60,003 nucleotides of DNA, taken from positions 1 to 60,003 of the forward strand of contig PKQY01000007.1 of assembly GCA_017577895.1 (NCBI GenBank), read 5' to 3'. The DNA comes from Bacillota bacterium. GTDB taxonomy: Bacteria; Bacillota; Bacilli; ZCTH02-B2. Numbering within the stretch: the first letter of the stretch is position 1; every line of letters begins with the position of its first letter. Shown piece by piece: positions 24,999 to 33,033 of the stretch. The notes under the pieces are model-generated. The model was given only the letters and a program-made list of their open reading frames with translations. It was not told the DNA's origin and made no database searches. Position numbers and translations under genes: made by a program.

Positions 24999-25028
24999 GC
25001 ATAGCGCCTCGGCGGCGGGTGAATCCTA
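24999..25028 (+). promoter_or_regulatory. possible sigma-G promoter of the YhcN-like gene
   Basis: GCATA (24999-25003), 18 bases, AATCCTA (25022-25028), against the sigma-G consensus GHATR-N18-CATnHTA; only the first base of the -10 differs. The start point would fall within the ribosome binding site, giving a very short leader, which weakens the call. Confidence 0.4.
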
Positions 25029-25046
25029 CCTCTAGGAGGTGGAGTT

Positions 25047-25697
25047 ATGCTCAGCAAAAAAGTGTTGCTGGCATGCCTGGCCGCCACGGCGTCTTTGACC
25101 CTGGCCGCCTGCACTCCGGCACAAGGGAACAACGACGGCACAACCCCGAACACCCAGAGCACGGCGCCCAACGATACCACGATGCGGCAAAACCCCTTTA
25201 ACCGCGTCGGTTTCCGCAACAACGACGGCATGGCCGGCAACGGGTTCCGAAACAACAACCGCAACGTCATCCCCGATGACGGCGTGCAAGGCATCACCAA
25301 TGCCAATCCGAATTTGGTGACCGGCCGGAATCCCAATAGCGCCAACAACGTGTTTCTCGATGCCGACCGGATGGCGGAAGTGGCGGCCGCCGTGGACGGC
25401 GTCGAAAACGCCACGGCGGTCATCGTTGGCGCGACGGCTTACGTCGGATTGGATTTGGACCCGCAAGTCGGCCGGCGGAAAGCCGATGCCGTGGAAGAAG
25501 AAGTGGCTCGCCGGGTGAACCGGGCGGTGCCCCGCTATCATGTGATTGTCACCTCCGATGTGGACATGTTGGGGCAGTTGACGGAAATTGATAACGGATT
25601 GCGGGCGGGACGGCCCATTGAGCAGTTCCGCGATCAGTTGGACGTCATCAATCAACGCTTGTCGGAAGCCCGCACCCATCGCGCTCCGGTTCGGTAA
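25047..25697 (+). CDS. Sporulation lipoprotein, YhcN/YlaJ family
   Basis: 216 residues with a lipoprotein signal peptide; the lipobox is LAAC, with Cys22 as the modified residue. A low-complexity Asn/Thr/Gly-rich stretch (about 25-95) follows, then the conserved YhcN/YlaJ domain (about 100-205: ADRMAEVAAAVDGVENATAVIVGATAYVGL and VNRAVPRYHVIVTSDVDML). Family members are spore membrane lipoproteins involved in outgrowth or germination, with no known enzymatic activity. AGGAGGTGG precedes the ATG. It stands alone between the rpmE and its own terminators. In B. subtilis this interval carries tdk, which is absent here. Confidence 0.88.
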   Translation: MLSKKVLLACLAATASLTLAACTPAQGNNDGTTPNTQSTAPNDTTMRQNPFNRVGFRNNDGMAGNGFRNNNRNVIPDDGVQGITNANPNLVTGRNPNSANNVFLDADRMAEVAAAVDGVENATAVIVGATAYVGLDLDPQVGRRKADAVEEEVARRVNRAVPRYHVIVTSDVDMLGQLTEIDNGLRAGRPIEQFRDQLDVINQRLSEARTHRAPVR

Positions 25698-25804
25698 ACG
25701 TTGAATGGCCTGATTGTGCCCATGATGCGTGCCAATGATGGAGTGCCCGGCCGTGATGGAATGGTCCCGAAGAGATGGAGCGGTCCAAAGACGATCTCGA
25801 AAGG

Positions 25805-25835
25805 GGAGACGCGCCACAGCGTCTCCTTTATTCGT
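25805..25835 (+). terminator. intrinsic terminator after the YhcN-like gene
   Basis: GGAGACGC (25805-25812), GCCACA loop, GCGTCTCC (25819-25826), then TTTATTCGTTT. Confidence 0.75.
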
Positions 25836-25874
25836 TTCTGCGTCTTCCCGTTATTGCGTCCTCCGCGATTGTCC

Positions 25875-25904
25875 TTGTCGCCGATGAACGGCTTCGAGTA
25901 AAAT
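25875..25904 (+). promoter_or_regulatory. sigma-A promoter of prfA-prmC
   Basis: TTGTCG (25875-25880), 18 bases, TAAAAT (25899-25904). The -10 is the same as that of rpmE. Confidence 0.55.
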
Positions 25905-26007
25905 AACTACGGCAATCCCATGGCACGACCGCGTGTTGGCAGAATCGTGTTGTGAGACATTGTATGGCGAGGAACCGTCGATTGGAAGCATCGAAGGAGG
26001 TTGGGTC

Positions 26008-27084
26008 ATGTTTGAGCGGCTGGCGGCCATCGAGGAGCGGTATGAACAACTGGGGAAATGGCTGTGTGACCCCGACGTGATCAATGACCCGGCCAAATTG
26101 CGCGCTTATTCCAAAGAACAGAGCGATTTGGAAGAAATCGTGCAAACTTACCGCGAATACAAGACCGTGGAGGAACAGATCGCGGAAGCCCGCGACATGC
26201 TTCAGGACGCCGATCCGGAAATGAAAGAGTGGCTCCGGGAAGAGTTGGGCAAGTTGAACGAGCGGCGGGAAGAACTCACCCGGCGCCTGCAAATTTTGTT
26301 GCTGCCGAAAGACCCCAACGACGAAAAGAACGTGATCATGGAAATTCGCGGGGCGGCCGGCGGCGAGGAAGCGGCGTTGTTTGCCGCCGATCTGTACCGC
26401 ATGTACACCCGGTATGCGGAAAGCAAGGGCTGGAAGACTGAGCTGGTGGAAGCGCACGAAACCGGCATCGGCGGGTTCAAGGAAGTCATCTTCACCATTC
26501 AGGGCAAAGGCGCCTACAGCCGGCTGAAATACGAAAGCGGCGCCCACCGGGTGCAGCGGGTGCCGGTGACCGAATCGGGCGGCCGCATTCACACCTCCAC
26601 CTCGACGGTGGTCGTGTTGCCCGAAGCGGAAGAGGTGGAAGTGGAAATCAACGAGAAGGACTTGCGCATCGACGTGTTCCGCTCCAGCGGGGCGGGAGGC
26701 CAGCACGTCAACACGACCGATTCGGCCGTCCGCATCACCCACTTGCCCACCGGCATCGTCGTCACCTGTTCGGATGAGCGTTCCCAGATCAAGAACCGGG
26801 AGAAGGCCATGCGCGTGTTGCGGGCCCGGCTGTACGACAAATACCGCCAGGAAGAGCTGGAGAAACAGGCCAGCGCCCGCCGCAGTCAGGTGGGCACCGG
26901 CGACCGCAGCGAACGCATCCGCACGTACAACTTTCCTCAAGGCCGGGTGACCGACCACCGCATCGGGCTGACCATTCACCGGCTGGATCAAGTGCTGGAA
27001 GGGGATTTGGACGAGATCATCGACGCCCTCATCGCCCACGAGCAGGCGGAAAAGCTGAAGCAAGCGGCGGCTGAACAAGGCTGA
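26008..27084 (+). CDS. prfA: Peptide chain release factor 1
   Basis: 358 residues; recognises UAA and UAG and triggers peptide release on the ribosome. The GGQ motif lies in SSGAGGQHVNTTDSAVR near residue 230, where the glutamine is the methylation target of PrmC encoded next door. The GGEEAALFAADLYRMY segment and the NFPQGRVTDHRIG region are typical. ATG 26008 follows AAGGAGG at the ideal distance. It is cotranscribed with prmC, which starts 111 bases downstream. Confidence 0.96.
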   Translation: MFERLAAIEERYEQLGKWLCDPDVINDPAKLRAYSKEQSDLEEIVQTYREYKTVEEQIAEARDMLQDADPEMKEWLREELGKLNERREELTRRLQILLLPKDPNDEKNVIMEIRGAAGGEEAALFAADLYRMYTRYAESKGWKTELVEAHETGIGGFKEVIFTIQGKGAYSRLKYESGAHRVQRVPVTESGGRIHTSTSTVVVLPEAEEVEVEINEKDLRIDVFRSSGAGGQHVNTTDSAVRITHLPTGIVVTCSDERSQIKNREKAMRVLRARLYDKYRQEELEKQASARRSQVGTGDRSERIRTYNFPQGRVTDHRIGLTIHRLDQVLEGDLDEIIDALIAHEQAEKLKQAAAEQG

Positions 27085-27195
27085 GGGCAGCACACGGGTT
27101 CGGAAGATTTCGGGGAGCATCGCTGAGCCGGACGGAGCCAGGTTGAACCCCGAGCTCGGGCGATGACCGAAACCGGTTTGGAAGGGGGCAAGCCG

Positions 27196-28107
27196 ATGAC
27201 GGAACCGTCGGGCGCGGCTGTGACGTTGCGGGATGCGTACCAGTGGGCAAAGGCGCAGTTGAAAGACGTTCAGGAGCGGCCGGAGCGGGCGGCCGAGATG
27301 CTGCTGTGCGCCGCGGCAGGCATCCGCCGGGAGGACGTGTATGCCCGCCCGGAGAGGCCGTTGACCGCCGAGCAGTGGGACCGCTATCGGGGGTGGGTCC
27401 AGCGGCATCGGGCCGGGGAACCCATCCAGTACATCGTTGGGCACGAGTCGTTTTTCGGCATGTCCTTTGTCGTCAACCGGCACGTGCTCATTCCGCGTCC
27501 CGAGACCGAGCTGTTGGTGGAAACCGTGTTGAAGGAAATCGAGGCCGACCCGTCCATCGGTGCGGGACTTTCTTCCAACCGCCCCCGGCGGATTGCGGAT
27601 CTTGGGACCGGCAGCGGCGTCATCGCCATTACGTTGGCGCGGCACCTGCCGCAGTGGGAAGTGTGGGCGGTGGATTGTTCGGCCGCAGCGTTGACCGTGG
27701 CCCAGGAAAACGCCCGGCGCTTGGGAGCCGTCGGCATCCGTTGGCTGCAAGGGGATTTTTGCCAACCGCTGCTGGATCAGGGCGTCCGGGTGGACGTCGT
27801 CGTCTCCAATCCGCCCTATGTGGCCCGGCCGGAGTTGGAGCAGCTGGCGGTGGGCGTGCGGGATTACGAGCCCCGTCTGGCCTTGGACGGCGGGGAAGAC
27901 GGATTGGACGCCTATCGGCGCATCATCGGCCAGTTGCCGGCGGTGCTGGCCCCCGGCGGGTTCGTCGCTTTTGAGGTGGGGATGAAACAGGCCGAGGCCG
28001 TCATGGGCCTTTTGCAGGCGGCCGGTTTTCACGCGTGCCGGGCGGAAGCCGATTTGGCCGGCGTGCTCCGCTTCGTGTTGGCCCGTTTTCCCGATTCTGA
28101 AGTTTAA
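27196..28107 (+). CDS. prmC: Release factor glutamine methyltransferase
   Basis: SAM-dependent enzyme that methylates the GGQ glutamine of release factors; 303 residues. The N-terminal five-helix domain (about 1-75) contains the family's HRAGEPIQYIVGHESFFG; the Rossmann methyltransferase domain shows the SAM motif IADLGTGSGVIAI and the catalytic SNPPY near residue 205. GGAAGGGGG is about 6 bases before ATG 27196; ATG 27163 has no such site. Its stop codon overlaps the -35 box of the predicted spoIIR promoter. Confidence 0.95.
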   Translation: MTEPSGAAVTLRDAYQWAKAQLKDVQERPERAAEMLLCAAAGIRREDVYARPERPLTAEQWDRYRGWVQRHRAGEPIQYIVGHESFFGMSFVVNRHVLIPRPETELLVETVLKEIEADPSIGAGLSSNRPRRIADLGTGSGVIAITLARHLPQWEVWAVDCSAAALTVAQENARRLGAVGIRWLQGDFCQPLLDQGVRVDVVVSNPPYVARPELEQLAVGVRDYEPRLALDGGEDGLDAYRRIIGQLPAVLAPGGFVAFEVGMKQAEAVMGLLQAAGFHACRAEADLAGVLRFVLARFPDSEV

Positions 28108-28131
28108 AACATTTCGTCCTTGCCCATACTG
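28102..28131 (+). promoter_or_regulatory. sigma-F promoter of spoIIR
   Basis: GTTTA (28102-28106), 15 bases, GCCCATACTG (28122-28131), fitting the forespore sigma-F consensus GYWTA-N15-16-GGNNAWAHTR at all but one defined position. spoIIR is a known sigma-F gene. The same pattern precedes spoIIQ in this window. Confidence 0.75.
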
Positions 28132-28155
28132 TGAATGGGCGAGGAGGAATGGGTG

Positions 28156-28914
28156 ATGACGACATCGAACCGGGTGAAACGTCGGATTTATCCATATATC
28201 GTTGCTTTGGCGCTGCTCATCTTGGCGGCCGTCGCCGGAAACGCGGGAGGCGTCTTCTCCCGCGCCGATGCGGAAGCGGCCGTGAATGGTTCAGCCCTCG
28301 GCGCGGCAGTCCTCGGTGACATCTCCGACATCGAGGACGCCATTCGCTTTCGGGTGTTGGCCCACAGCAACACGGTGGAAGACCAATGGGTGAAAAAGCG
28401 CGTGAAAGAAGCGGTGTTGCCGGAAATCCAGCGCTGGCTGCACGGTGCCCAGGACGCCGACGAGGTGCGGCGGCGCATCGTGGAACGGCTGGACGACATC
28501 CAGCAGTTGGCAGATGAGGTGTTAAAGGAACACGGCTTTTTGTACCGCAGTCGCGTGACGTTCGGCGACGTGGACTTCCCGGCAGCGTCCTATTGGCAAC
28601 ACCATTTTGACGCCGGACGGTACGAAGCGTTGCGCATCACGTTGGGCGCCGGCCAGGGGGACAACTTTTGGTGCATCATGTTTCCGCCCTTCTGTTTTGG
28701 CACCCCCGGCACGACGGTGTCCCCGGCCGATACGGATGCTCCGACCGAAACGGATGCTCCGGCAAACCCGGAGGGCGAGCCGAAGGACGAGCAGAAAGAG
28801 GATGCGACAACGGAGCAAGAAACGGCAACGGCCAAGGAAACTTCAAACCGTGATGGCCTGTCGGTGGAATTGCGCTTCTTTGTCTGGGATTGGCTGAAAA
28901 GGTGGTTTGCTTGA
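28156..28914 (+). CDS. spoIIR: Stage II sporulation protein R
   Basis: Secreted signal made in the forespore that triggers SpoIIGA to process pro-sigma-E in the mother cell. 252 residues: an N-terminal membrane/signal segment (about 14-36), the SpoIIR domain (IEDAIRFRVLAHSNTVEDQWVK onward) and the hallmark GAGQGDNFWCIMFPPFCF motif near residue 173-190. After this come about 45 residues rich in Thr, Asp, Glu and Pro, an insert before the C-terminal ELRFFVWDW segment. GAGGAGG lies 8 bases before ATG 28156. The upstream sigma-F promoter fits its known timing. Confidence 0.94.
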   Translation: MTTSNRVKRRIYPYIVALALLILAAVAGNAGGVFSRADAEAAVNGSALGAAVLGDISDIEDAIRFRVLAHSNTVEDQWVKKRVKEAVLPEIQRWLHGAQDADEVRRRIVERLDDIQQLADEVLKEHGFLYRSRVTFGDVDFPAASYWQHHFDAGRYEALRITLGAGQGDNFWCIMFPPFCFGTPGTTVSPADTDAPTETDAPANPEGEPKDEQKEDATTEQETATAKETSNRDGLSVELRFFVWDWLKRWFA

Positions 28915-28924
28915 AAGGCATTTT

Positions 28925-28969
28925 TCCGTCCTTGCCGTCCGCTGGGCGGGCGGTGGGGCGGATTTTTTT
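28925..28969 (+). terminator. intrinsic terminator of spoIIR
   Basis: A long GC-rich hairpin (28925-28942 with 28946-28962, TGG loop, several G-U pairs and one bulge) followed by T7 at 28963-28969. Confidence 0.75.
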
Positions 28970-28976
28970 GTTCCTG

Positions 28977-28985
28977 TGGTATGAT
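28977..28985 (+). promoter_or_regulatory. extended -10 promoter of sua5
   Basis: TGGTATGAT at 28977-28985 is an extended -10 element without a good -35 box. It would place the DnaA-box-like repeats at 29006-29060 within the first 70 transcribed bases. Confidence 0.5.
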
Positions 28986-29005
28986 GGTGGACAGAGAAGG
29001 CTGAA

Positions 29006-29060
29006 TTATCCACAATTTGAACGGGATTGTGGATAAAGTTGTGGACAACGTTGTGGAAGA
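29006..29060. promoter_or_regulatory. DnaA-box cluster in the sua5 (ywlC) leader
   Basis: One perfect DnaA box, TTATCCACA, at 29006-29014 on the plus strand, and a second perfect box on the minus strand at 29028-29036. Two degenerate minus-strand copies follow: TTGTCCACA (29040-29048, one mismatch) and TCTTCCACA (29052-29060, two mismatches). The last three start exactly 12 bases apart and form a direct repeat. From memory, one of the oriC-distal DnaA-binding clusters of B. subtilis is also near ywlC. Confidence 0.7.
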
Positions 29061-29067
29061 GATGGGG

Positions 29068-30237
29068 ATGAATATGGGACAAACGACAGGCATGGACACG
29101 AAACGGTGGGTGGTGGATCCGAACCAGCCGCCGGCAGTTCTCCGCCAGGCGGTGCAAGAGGCGGCGCAACTGTTGCAGCAAGGGGAAGTGGTGGCCTTTC
29201 CCACCGAGACGGTGTACGGATTGGGGGCCAATTGTTTTTCCTCCGAAGCGGTGCGGAAAATTTTTGCCGCCAAAGGGCGGCCCAGCGACAATCCGCTTAT
29301 TGTCCACATCGCCGACGAAGCTTGGTTGGAGGATTTGGTGAGCGACGTGCCGGAGGCGGCCCGGCGCCTGATGGCGGCGTTTTGGCCCGGGCCGTTGACA
29401 CTCATTTTGCCTTCCAACGGCCGGGTAGCGCCGGAGGTGACCGGCGGGTTGTCGACGGTGGCGGTGCGGATGCCCGATCATCCGGTGGCCCAGGCGTTGA
29501 TCGCCGCCTGCGGCTTTCCGTTGGCCGCCCCCAGCGCCAACCGCTCCGGTCGGCCCAGTCCGACGCAGGCCGAACACGTGCTGGACGACTTGGCCGGGCG
29601 CATTGCCGGTGTGGTGGACGGCGGCCCGGTATCCATCGGCACCGAATCGACGGTGGTGGACGTGTGCGGCTCGAATCCGGCCATTTTGCGGCCGGGCGGC
29701 ATCACCCGGGAAGAACTGGAGGCGGTTCTCCAACAACCGGTGGAGACGGTGAAGGCGGATGCGGCCCTGGCGATTGAACCGACGGCTGTGGCAGGCCGCG
29801 ATACAACGGCGGCCGGAGATGGTCCGGCGGACAGCGAGGCGTCGTACGTGCCGCGGTCGCCGGGGATGAAATACACCCATTACGCGCCCCGGGGAGAAAT
29901 GTGGTTGGTGTGCGGCACGCCGGAGGCGATGCGGCAGCGCATTGTCCAGGAGGCCACGGCCCGCCTCCGGGAAGGGAAGCGCGTGGGCATTTTGACGACG
30001 GAAGAGGGCATCGGCGCCTACCGGCAGCAGTTGGCTGGCCAGCCGGTGATCCTTTTGGCCTGCGGGCGGCGCCGGGAACCGGCGTCGGTGGCACGGGAAT
30101 TGTACGGTTGCTTGCGGCAGTTCGACGCGGCGGGAGCCGGCGTCATTTACGCCGAGGCGATTCCGGAAGAGGGTATCGGCGTGGCCGTCATGAACCGCTT
30201 GGTCAAGGCCAGCGGCGGCCGCCTCCTTCAGGCTTAA
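29068..30237 (+). CDS. sua5: L-threonylcarbamoyladenylate synthase, Sua5 type
   Basis: Makes threonylcarbamoyl-AMP from threonine, bicarbonate and ATP, the first step of t6A37 tRNA modification. About 389 residues: the N-terminal YrdC/TsaC catalytic domain (about 15-215; VVAFPTETVYGLGANC, KIFAAKGRPSDNPL, AAPSANRSG, ESTVVD), then the SPGMKYTHYAP linker and the C-terminal Sua5 Rossmann domain. Several in-frame starts exist; ATG 29068 with GGAAGAG six bases before is preferred, ATG 29062 and 29074 are possible. Translation from the TTG at 29017 would run through the DnaA boxes and is unlikely. It corresponds to ywlC of B. subtilis. Confidence 0.93.
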   Translation: MNMGQTTGMDTKRWVVDPNQPPAVLRQAVQEAAQLLQQGEVVAFPTETVYGLGANCFSSEAVRKIFAAKGRPSDNPLIVHIADEAWLEDLVSDVPEAARRLMAAFWPGPLTLILPSNGRVAPEVTGGLSTVAVRMPDHPVAQALIAACGFPLAAPSANRSGRPSPTQAEHVLDDLAGRIAGVVDGGPVSIGTESTVVDVCGSNPAILRPGGITREELEAVLQQPVETVKADAALAIEPTAVAGRDTTAAGDGPADSEASYVPRSPGMKYTHYAPRGEMWLVCGTPEAMRQRIVQEATARLREGKRVGILTTEEGIGAYRQQLAGQPVILLACGRRREPASVARELYGCLRQFDAAGAGVIYAEAIPEEGIGVAVMNRLVKASGGRLLQA

Positions 30238-30440
30238 GTCGCCTTCAGGCTTCATCGGCACGCTTAACACCGGCCTTCGCCTTCATGCGTCACCACAAGA
30301 CCGGGCATCGCAAGGCTTGCCGGACAATGGGAACGCTTGCCGTTCGAAAACGCGGGACAAACGAGCCTAACCGGCAGGGCGCCGTCATATAGTGTCCATA
30401 AGAGGGCCTGTCAAAGGGCGGGCCGGCCGGGAGGGATTCG

Positions 30441-31013
30441 ATGCCGGGAGTGTTGGACGGGGCGTCGGCCGGACAATGGCTGACCATTGGCACCATCGCC
30501 TTGGCGATAGGCATGGATGCGTTGTCCCTCGGGATTGGGGTCGGTATGAGCGGCGTGCGGCGGCGGGACATGCTCCGCTTGAGCGGGTTGGTCGGGTTGT
30601 TCCACATGTTGTGCCCGGCGTTGGGGCTTGCCGTCGGGGGATGGCTCAGCCAGCGGATGGGGTCCATGGCCATCCTGCTGGGCGGCCTGTTGTTGTTTTT
30701 ATGGGGGGCGCAAATGTTCATTTCGGCCACGCGGGGGGAGACGCTCTCCTTGCCGACCCGCCCGGGGGCGTCCTTCAGCATGTGGGTTTTGCTGGCCTTC
30801 AGCGTCTCGGTGGACAGTTTGTCCGTCGGCTTTTCCATGGGCCTGTTTTCGGTGAACTTGCTTTGGGCACTGGCCGCCTTCGGCTTGTGCGGCTTCGGGA
30901 TGTCGCTGACCGGCCTCGTCGTCGGGCGCCATGTAGGACAATATTTGGGCATGGCGGGGGAAATGGTCGGGGGTTTGATCTTGATGATGTTTGGAGTAAT
31001 ATTGTTGTTATAA
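30441..31013 (+). CDS. mntP: Manganese efflux pump MntP
   Basis: 190-residue membrane protein with six predicted membrane segments, exporting Mn(II). Two repeated halves each carry an Asp in the membrane (AIGMDALSLGIGVGM and SVSVDSLSVGFSMGL), the feature used for metal transport in this family. GGGAGGG precedes ATG 30441. It corresponds to ywlD of B. subtilis. A TATAGT box lies at 30388-30393. I looked in the 203-base upstream gap for a yybP-ykoY manganese riboswitch and saw none. Confidence 0.92.
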   Translation: MPGVLDGASAGQWLTIGTIALAIGMDALSLGIGVGMSGVRRRDMLRLSGLVGLFHMLCPALGLAVGGWLSQRMGSMAILLGGLLLFLWGAQMFISATRGETLSLPTRPGASFSMWVLLAFSVSVDSLSVGFSMGLFSVNLLWALAAFGLCGFGMSLTGLVVGRHVGQYLGMAGEMVGGLILMMFGVILLL

Positions 31014-31047
31014 TTGAGGGAGTGCCTTGCAGGAAGGTGGGAGCCCA

Positions 31048-31812
31048 GTGGAGACGATGCGCTTGCTTTTTGTATGTACGGGCAATACGTGCCGCTCGCC
31101 CATGGCTGCAGCCTTGGCCCAGCATCTGAGCGGCGAGGCGGAATTGCCGTTTCAGGTGGAAGTCCGTTCCCGCGGGTTGTACGCGGTGGACGGCGAGCCG
31201 ATGAGCGCCCACGCCCAAGAAGCGCTGGCCGAGCGGGGCGTGACGGTGGAACACCGGGCGGCCATGTTGGAGGAGGAAGACCTGGCATGGGCCGATCTGG
31301 TGCTGACCATGACGATGCAGCATAAGCGGTTTTTGTGGGAAGCGTTTCCCGACTATCAAGAGAAGACGTTCACCTTGAAAGAATACATACTGGAGTTGGA
31401 ACGGGAGCAGAAACGCAAGACGGAAAAAGGGGACGGTAACGTTACGGAGGACGGGAACGTTACAGAGGACGGGAACGTTTCAGCGACGGCGTCATCGGAA
31501 GGAGAGCAAGCCGGCGGGACCGGTCCGGCATCGGAGAACCAAGACAGGGGTACCGCCTCGAACAAGGCCGATGCGCCGGAAGACGGGACGACCGGTTTGA
31601 CGACCGGTTTATCGGCGGAAGGGGACGAGGCGGAAGCGGACGACTTTTCCTGGGAATATTTGCAGCGCTATTTTTCCGCTCTTGATGTGCCGGATCCGTT
31701 TGGCGGCGATTTGGACGTGTACCGCCGCACCCGCGACGATTTGGAAGCGAGCCTCCGGCGGTTGTTGGATTTGTTGGCAACCACTGTCGGGCAACCGACA
31801 GATCGGATATAA
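31048..31812 (+). CDS. ywlE: Protein-arginine phosphatase YwlE with low-complexity insert
   Basis: Member of the low-molecular-weight phosphatase family that removes phosphate from phosphoarginine on proteins tagged for ClpCP. The P-loop CTGNTCRSP (Cys10, Arg16) is at the N-terminus, and the general acid is in DPFGG (Asp216). The Thr after Gly in the loop fits the arginine-specific YwlE type. The protein has 254 residues against about 150 for YwlE: residues about 122-202 are an acidic, low-complexity insert beginning with three 18-base DNA repeats. The start is GTG 31048 with GGAAGGTGGGAG just upstream; the TTG at 31027 lies before that site. Confidence 0.9.
   Translation: METMRLLFVCTGNTCRSPMAAALAQHLSGEAELPFQVEVRSRGLYAVDGEPMSAHAQEALAERGVTVEHRAAMLEEEDLAWADLVLTMTMQHKRFLWEAFPDYQEKTFTLKEYILELEREQKRKTEKGDGNVTEDGNVTEDGNVSATASSEGEQAGGTGPASENQDRGTASNKADAPEDGTTGLTTGLSAEGDEAEADDFSWEYLQRYFSALDVPDPFGGDLDVYRRTRDDLEASLRRLLDLLATTVGQPTDRI
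31431..31484 (+). repeat. three 18-bp tandem repeats inside ywlE
   Basis: Units at 31431-31448, 31449-31466 and 31467-31484 share GGACGGgAACGTTaC-type sequence and encode (E/G)DGNVT, EDGNVT, EDGNVS. They mark recent in-frame expansion at the left edge of the ywlE insert. Confidence 0.85.
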
Positions 31813-31813
31813 T
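31784..31813 (+). promoter_or_regulatory. GNRA hairpin and -10 box before rpiB
   Basis: CTGTCGG (31784-31790), GCAA, CCGACAG (31795-31801) is a perfect 7-bp stem with a GNRA-type tetraloop, lying over the ywlE 3' end. TATAAT follows at 31808-31813. The -35 position (TGTCGG, 17 bases) is poor and lies inside the repeat. Confidence 0.5.
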
Positions 31814-31889
31814 CCAAAGGGGAGATCTTGTTGACGGACAAAGAACGGTCCGCAGTAAAAGCGTGGGCTGCGAAGAAGGGAGCGGAAGG

Positions 31890-32387
31890 ATGCAAAACCG
31901 GCCGTTGAGAGTGGCAATTGCCGCCGATCACGGAGGGTATCGCCTTAAGGAAGAAGTGAAGCGAGAACTGGAAGCCATGGGCATTCCTTACCAAGATTTC
32001 GGGACCGATTCGCCCGAATCGGTGGACTATCCCGATTACGCCCTGCCGGTGGCCAAAGGGGTCGCCTCCGGCGAATTTGACCGGGGGATTTTGATTTGCG
32101 GCACCGGCATCGGCATGTCCATTGCCGCCAACAAAGTGCGGGGCATCCGTTGCGCGTTGGTGCACGACGTCTTTTCGGCCCGGGCGACCCGGGAACACAA
32201 CGACAGTAACGTCTTGGCCATGGGCGAACGGATCATCGGTCCCGGTTTGGCGCGGGAAATTGTGCGCACGTGGTTGACGACGGAATACGCGGGCGGACGC
32301 CATCAGCGGCGCATCGACAAAATTGCCCGGATGGAGGCCCAAGAAGAACTGGGAGATGACCACGGCCCCGGCTGTGGCCGTTCGTGA
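31890..32387 (+). CDS. rpiB: Ribose-5-phosphate isomerase B
   Basis: 165 residues; interconverts ribose 5-phosphate and ribulose 5-phosphate in the pentose phosphate pathway. Typical elements: VAIAADHGGYRLKE, the catalytic Cys loop LICGTGIGMSIAANK and HDVFSARATREHNDSNVL with the conserved histidines. The last 20 residues are an extra polar tail. GGGAGCGGAAGG precedes ATG 31890. It corresponds to ywlF of B. subtilis; the related LacA/LacB galactose-6-phosphate isomerase subunits come as pairs, which is not the case here. Confidence 0.94.
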   Translation: MQNRPLRVAIAADHGGYRLKEEVKRELEAMGIPYQDFGTDSPESVDYPDYALPVAKGVASGEFDRGILICGTGIGMSIAANKVRGIRCALVHDVFSARATREHNDSNVLAMGERIIGPGLAREIVRTWLTTEYAGGRHQRRIDKIARMEAQEELGDDHGPGCGRS

Positions 32388-32435
32388 GCGCCATGGCTCC
32401 TGTGGCCTGGATGGTTCGGCAAGGAGGTGAAGCCG

Positions 32436-33032
32436 GTGGGTGAACCTCATGCAGACGTGGCCGCTTCGGTGCGCGCGATTATGGATGAGCTGTGGACGCA
32501 TCAGGCGGAAGCGTGGCGTCAAATGGGTCTCAAGCCGCCCCAGCCGGCTTTGTGGGTCATCGGCGCCAGCACCAGCGAAATACAGGGGTATCGTATCGGG
32601 AAGCAAGGCAGCGAAGCGGTAGCTGCCGCCGTTTTCCGGGCGGCCCGGGAAGTGGCGGAAAAGCGGGGGTTTGAACTGGCCTTTCAATGTTGTGAACATT
32701 TGAACCGGGCGTTGGTTGTCGAACGCCGGACGGCCTTGGCCCGGGGCTGGGATCCGGTGCGGGTCGTGCCGGTTCCGGAAGCTGGCGGTGCGTTGGCCGC
32801 CTATGCCTTTGCCCATTTGGAAGATGCCGTCGTCGTGGAAGCCATTCGGGCCGACGCCGGCGTGGACATCGGCGACACGTTGATCGGCATGCACTTGAAA
32901 CCGGTGGCGGTGCCGTTTCGTCCCTCGCTTCGCCGGGTCGGACAGGCGCATGTGACGGCGGCTTGGACCCGACCCAAGCTCATTGGCGGCCCGCGGGCAG
33001 TGTACGACATTGATCGAAAGGGGAACGCGTGA
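32436..33032 (+). CDS. ywlG: YwlG-family protein (UPF0340/DUF436)
   Basis: 198 residues of the conserved UPF0340 family, present across Bacilli next to glyA but without a known biochemical function. Typical segments are VIGASTSEIQGYRIGKQGS, FQCCEHLNRALVVER and VGVDIGDTLIGMHLKPVAVP-like (here AGVDIGDTLIGMHL). The start is GTG 32436, eight bases after AAGGAGG; the GTG at 32427 overlaps that site. It ends one base before the glyA start, so the two are cotranslated. Confidence 0.9.
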   Translation: MGEPHADVAASVRAIMDELWTHQAEAWRQMGLKPPQPALWVIGASTSEIQGYRIGKQGSEAVAAAVFRAAREVAEKRGFELAFQCCEHLNRALVVERRTALARGWDPVRVVPVPEAGGALAAYAFAHLEDAVVVEAIRADAGVDIGDTLIGMHLKPVAVPFRPSLRRVGQAHVTAAWTRPKLIGGPRAVYDIDRKGNA

Positions 33033-33033
33033 C

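Larger units (their letters stand above)
25698..26007. other. intergenic region before prfA
   Basis: 310 bases containing the lipoprotein gene terminator (25805-25835) and a prfA promoter candidate (25875-25904). I see nothing else in it; the frame open upstream of prfA has no start or ribosome binding site of its own. Confidence 0.6.

Noticed and set aside
28119..28143. Hairpin seeming to hide the spoIIR ribosome binding site
   Set aside because: It overlaps the predicted sigma-F -10 box, so its left arm would not be in the spoIIR transcript.
30238..30440. Manganese (yybP-ykoY) riboswitch before mntP
   Set aside because: The conserved loops of the riboswitch are not present; only a lone TATAGT box is seen.
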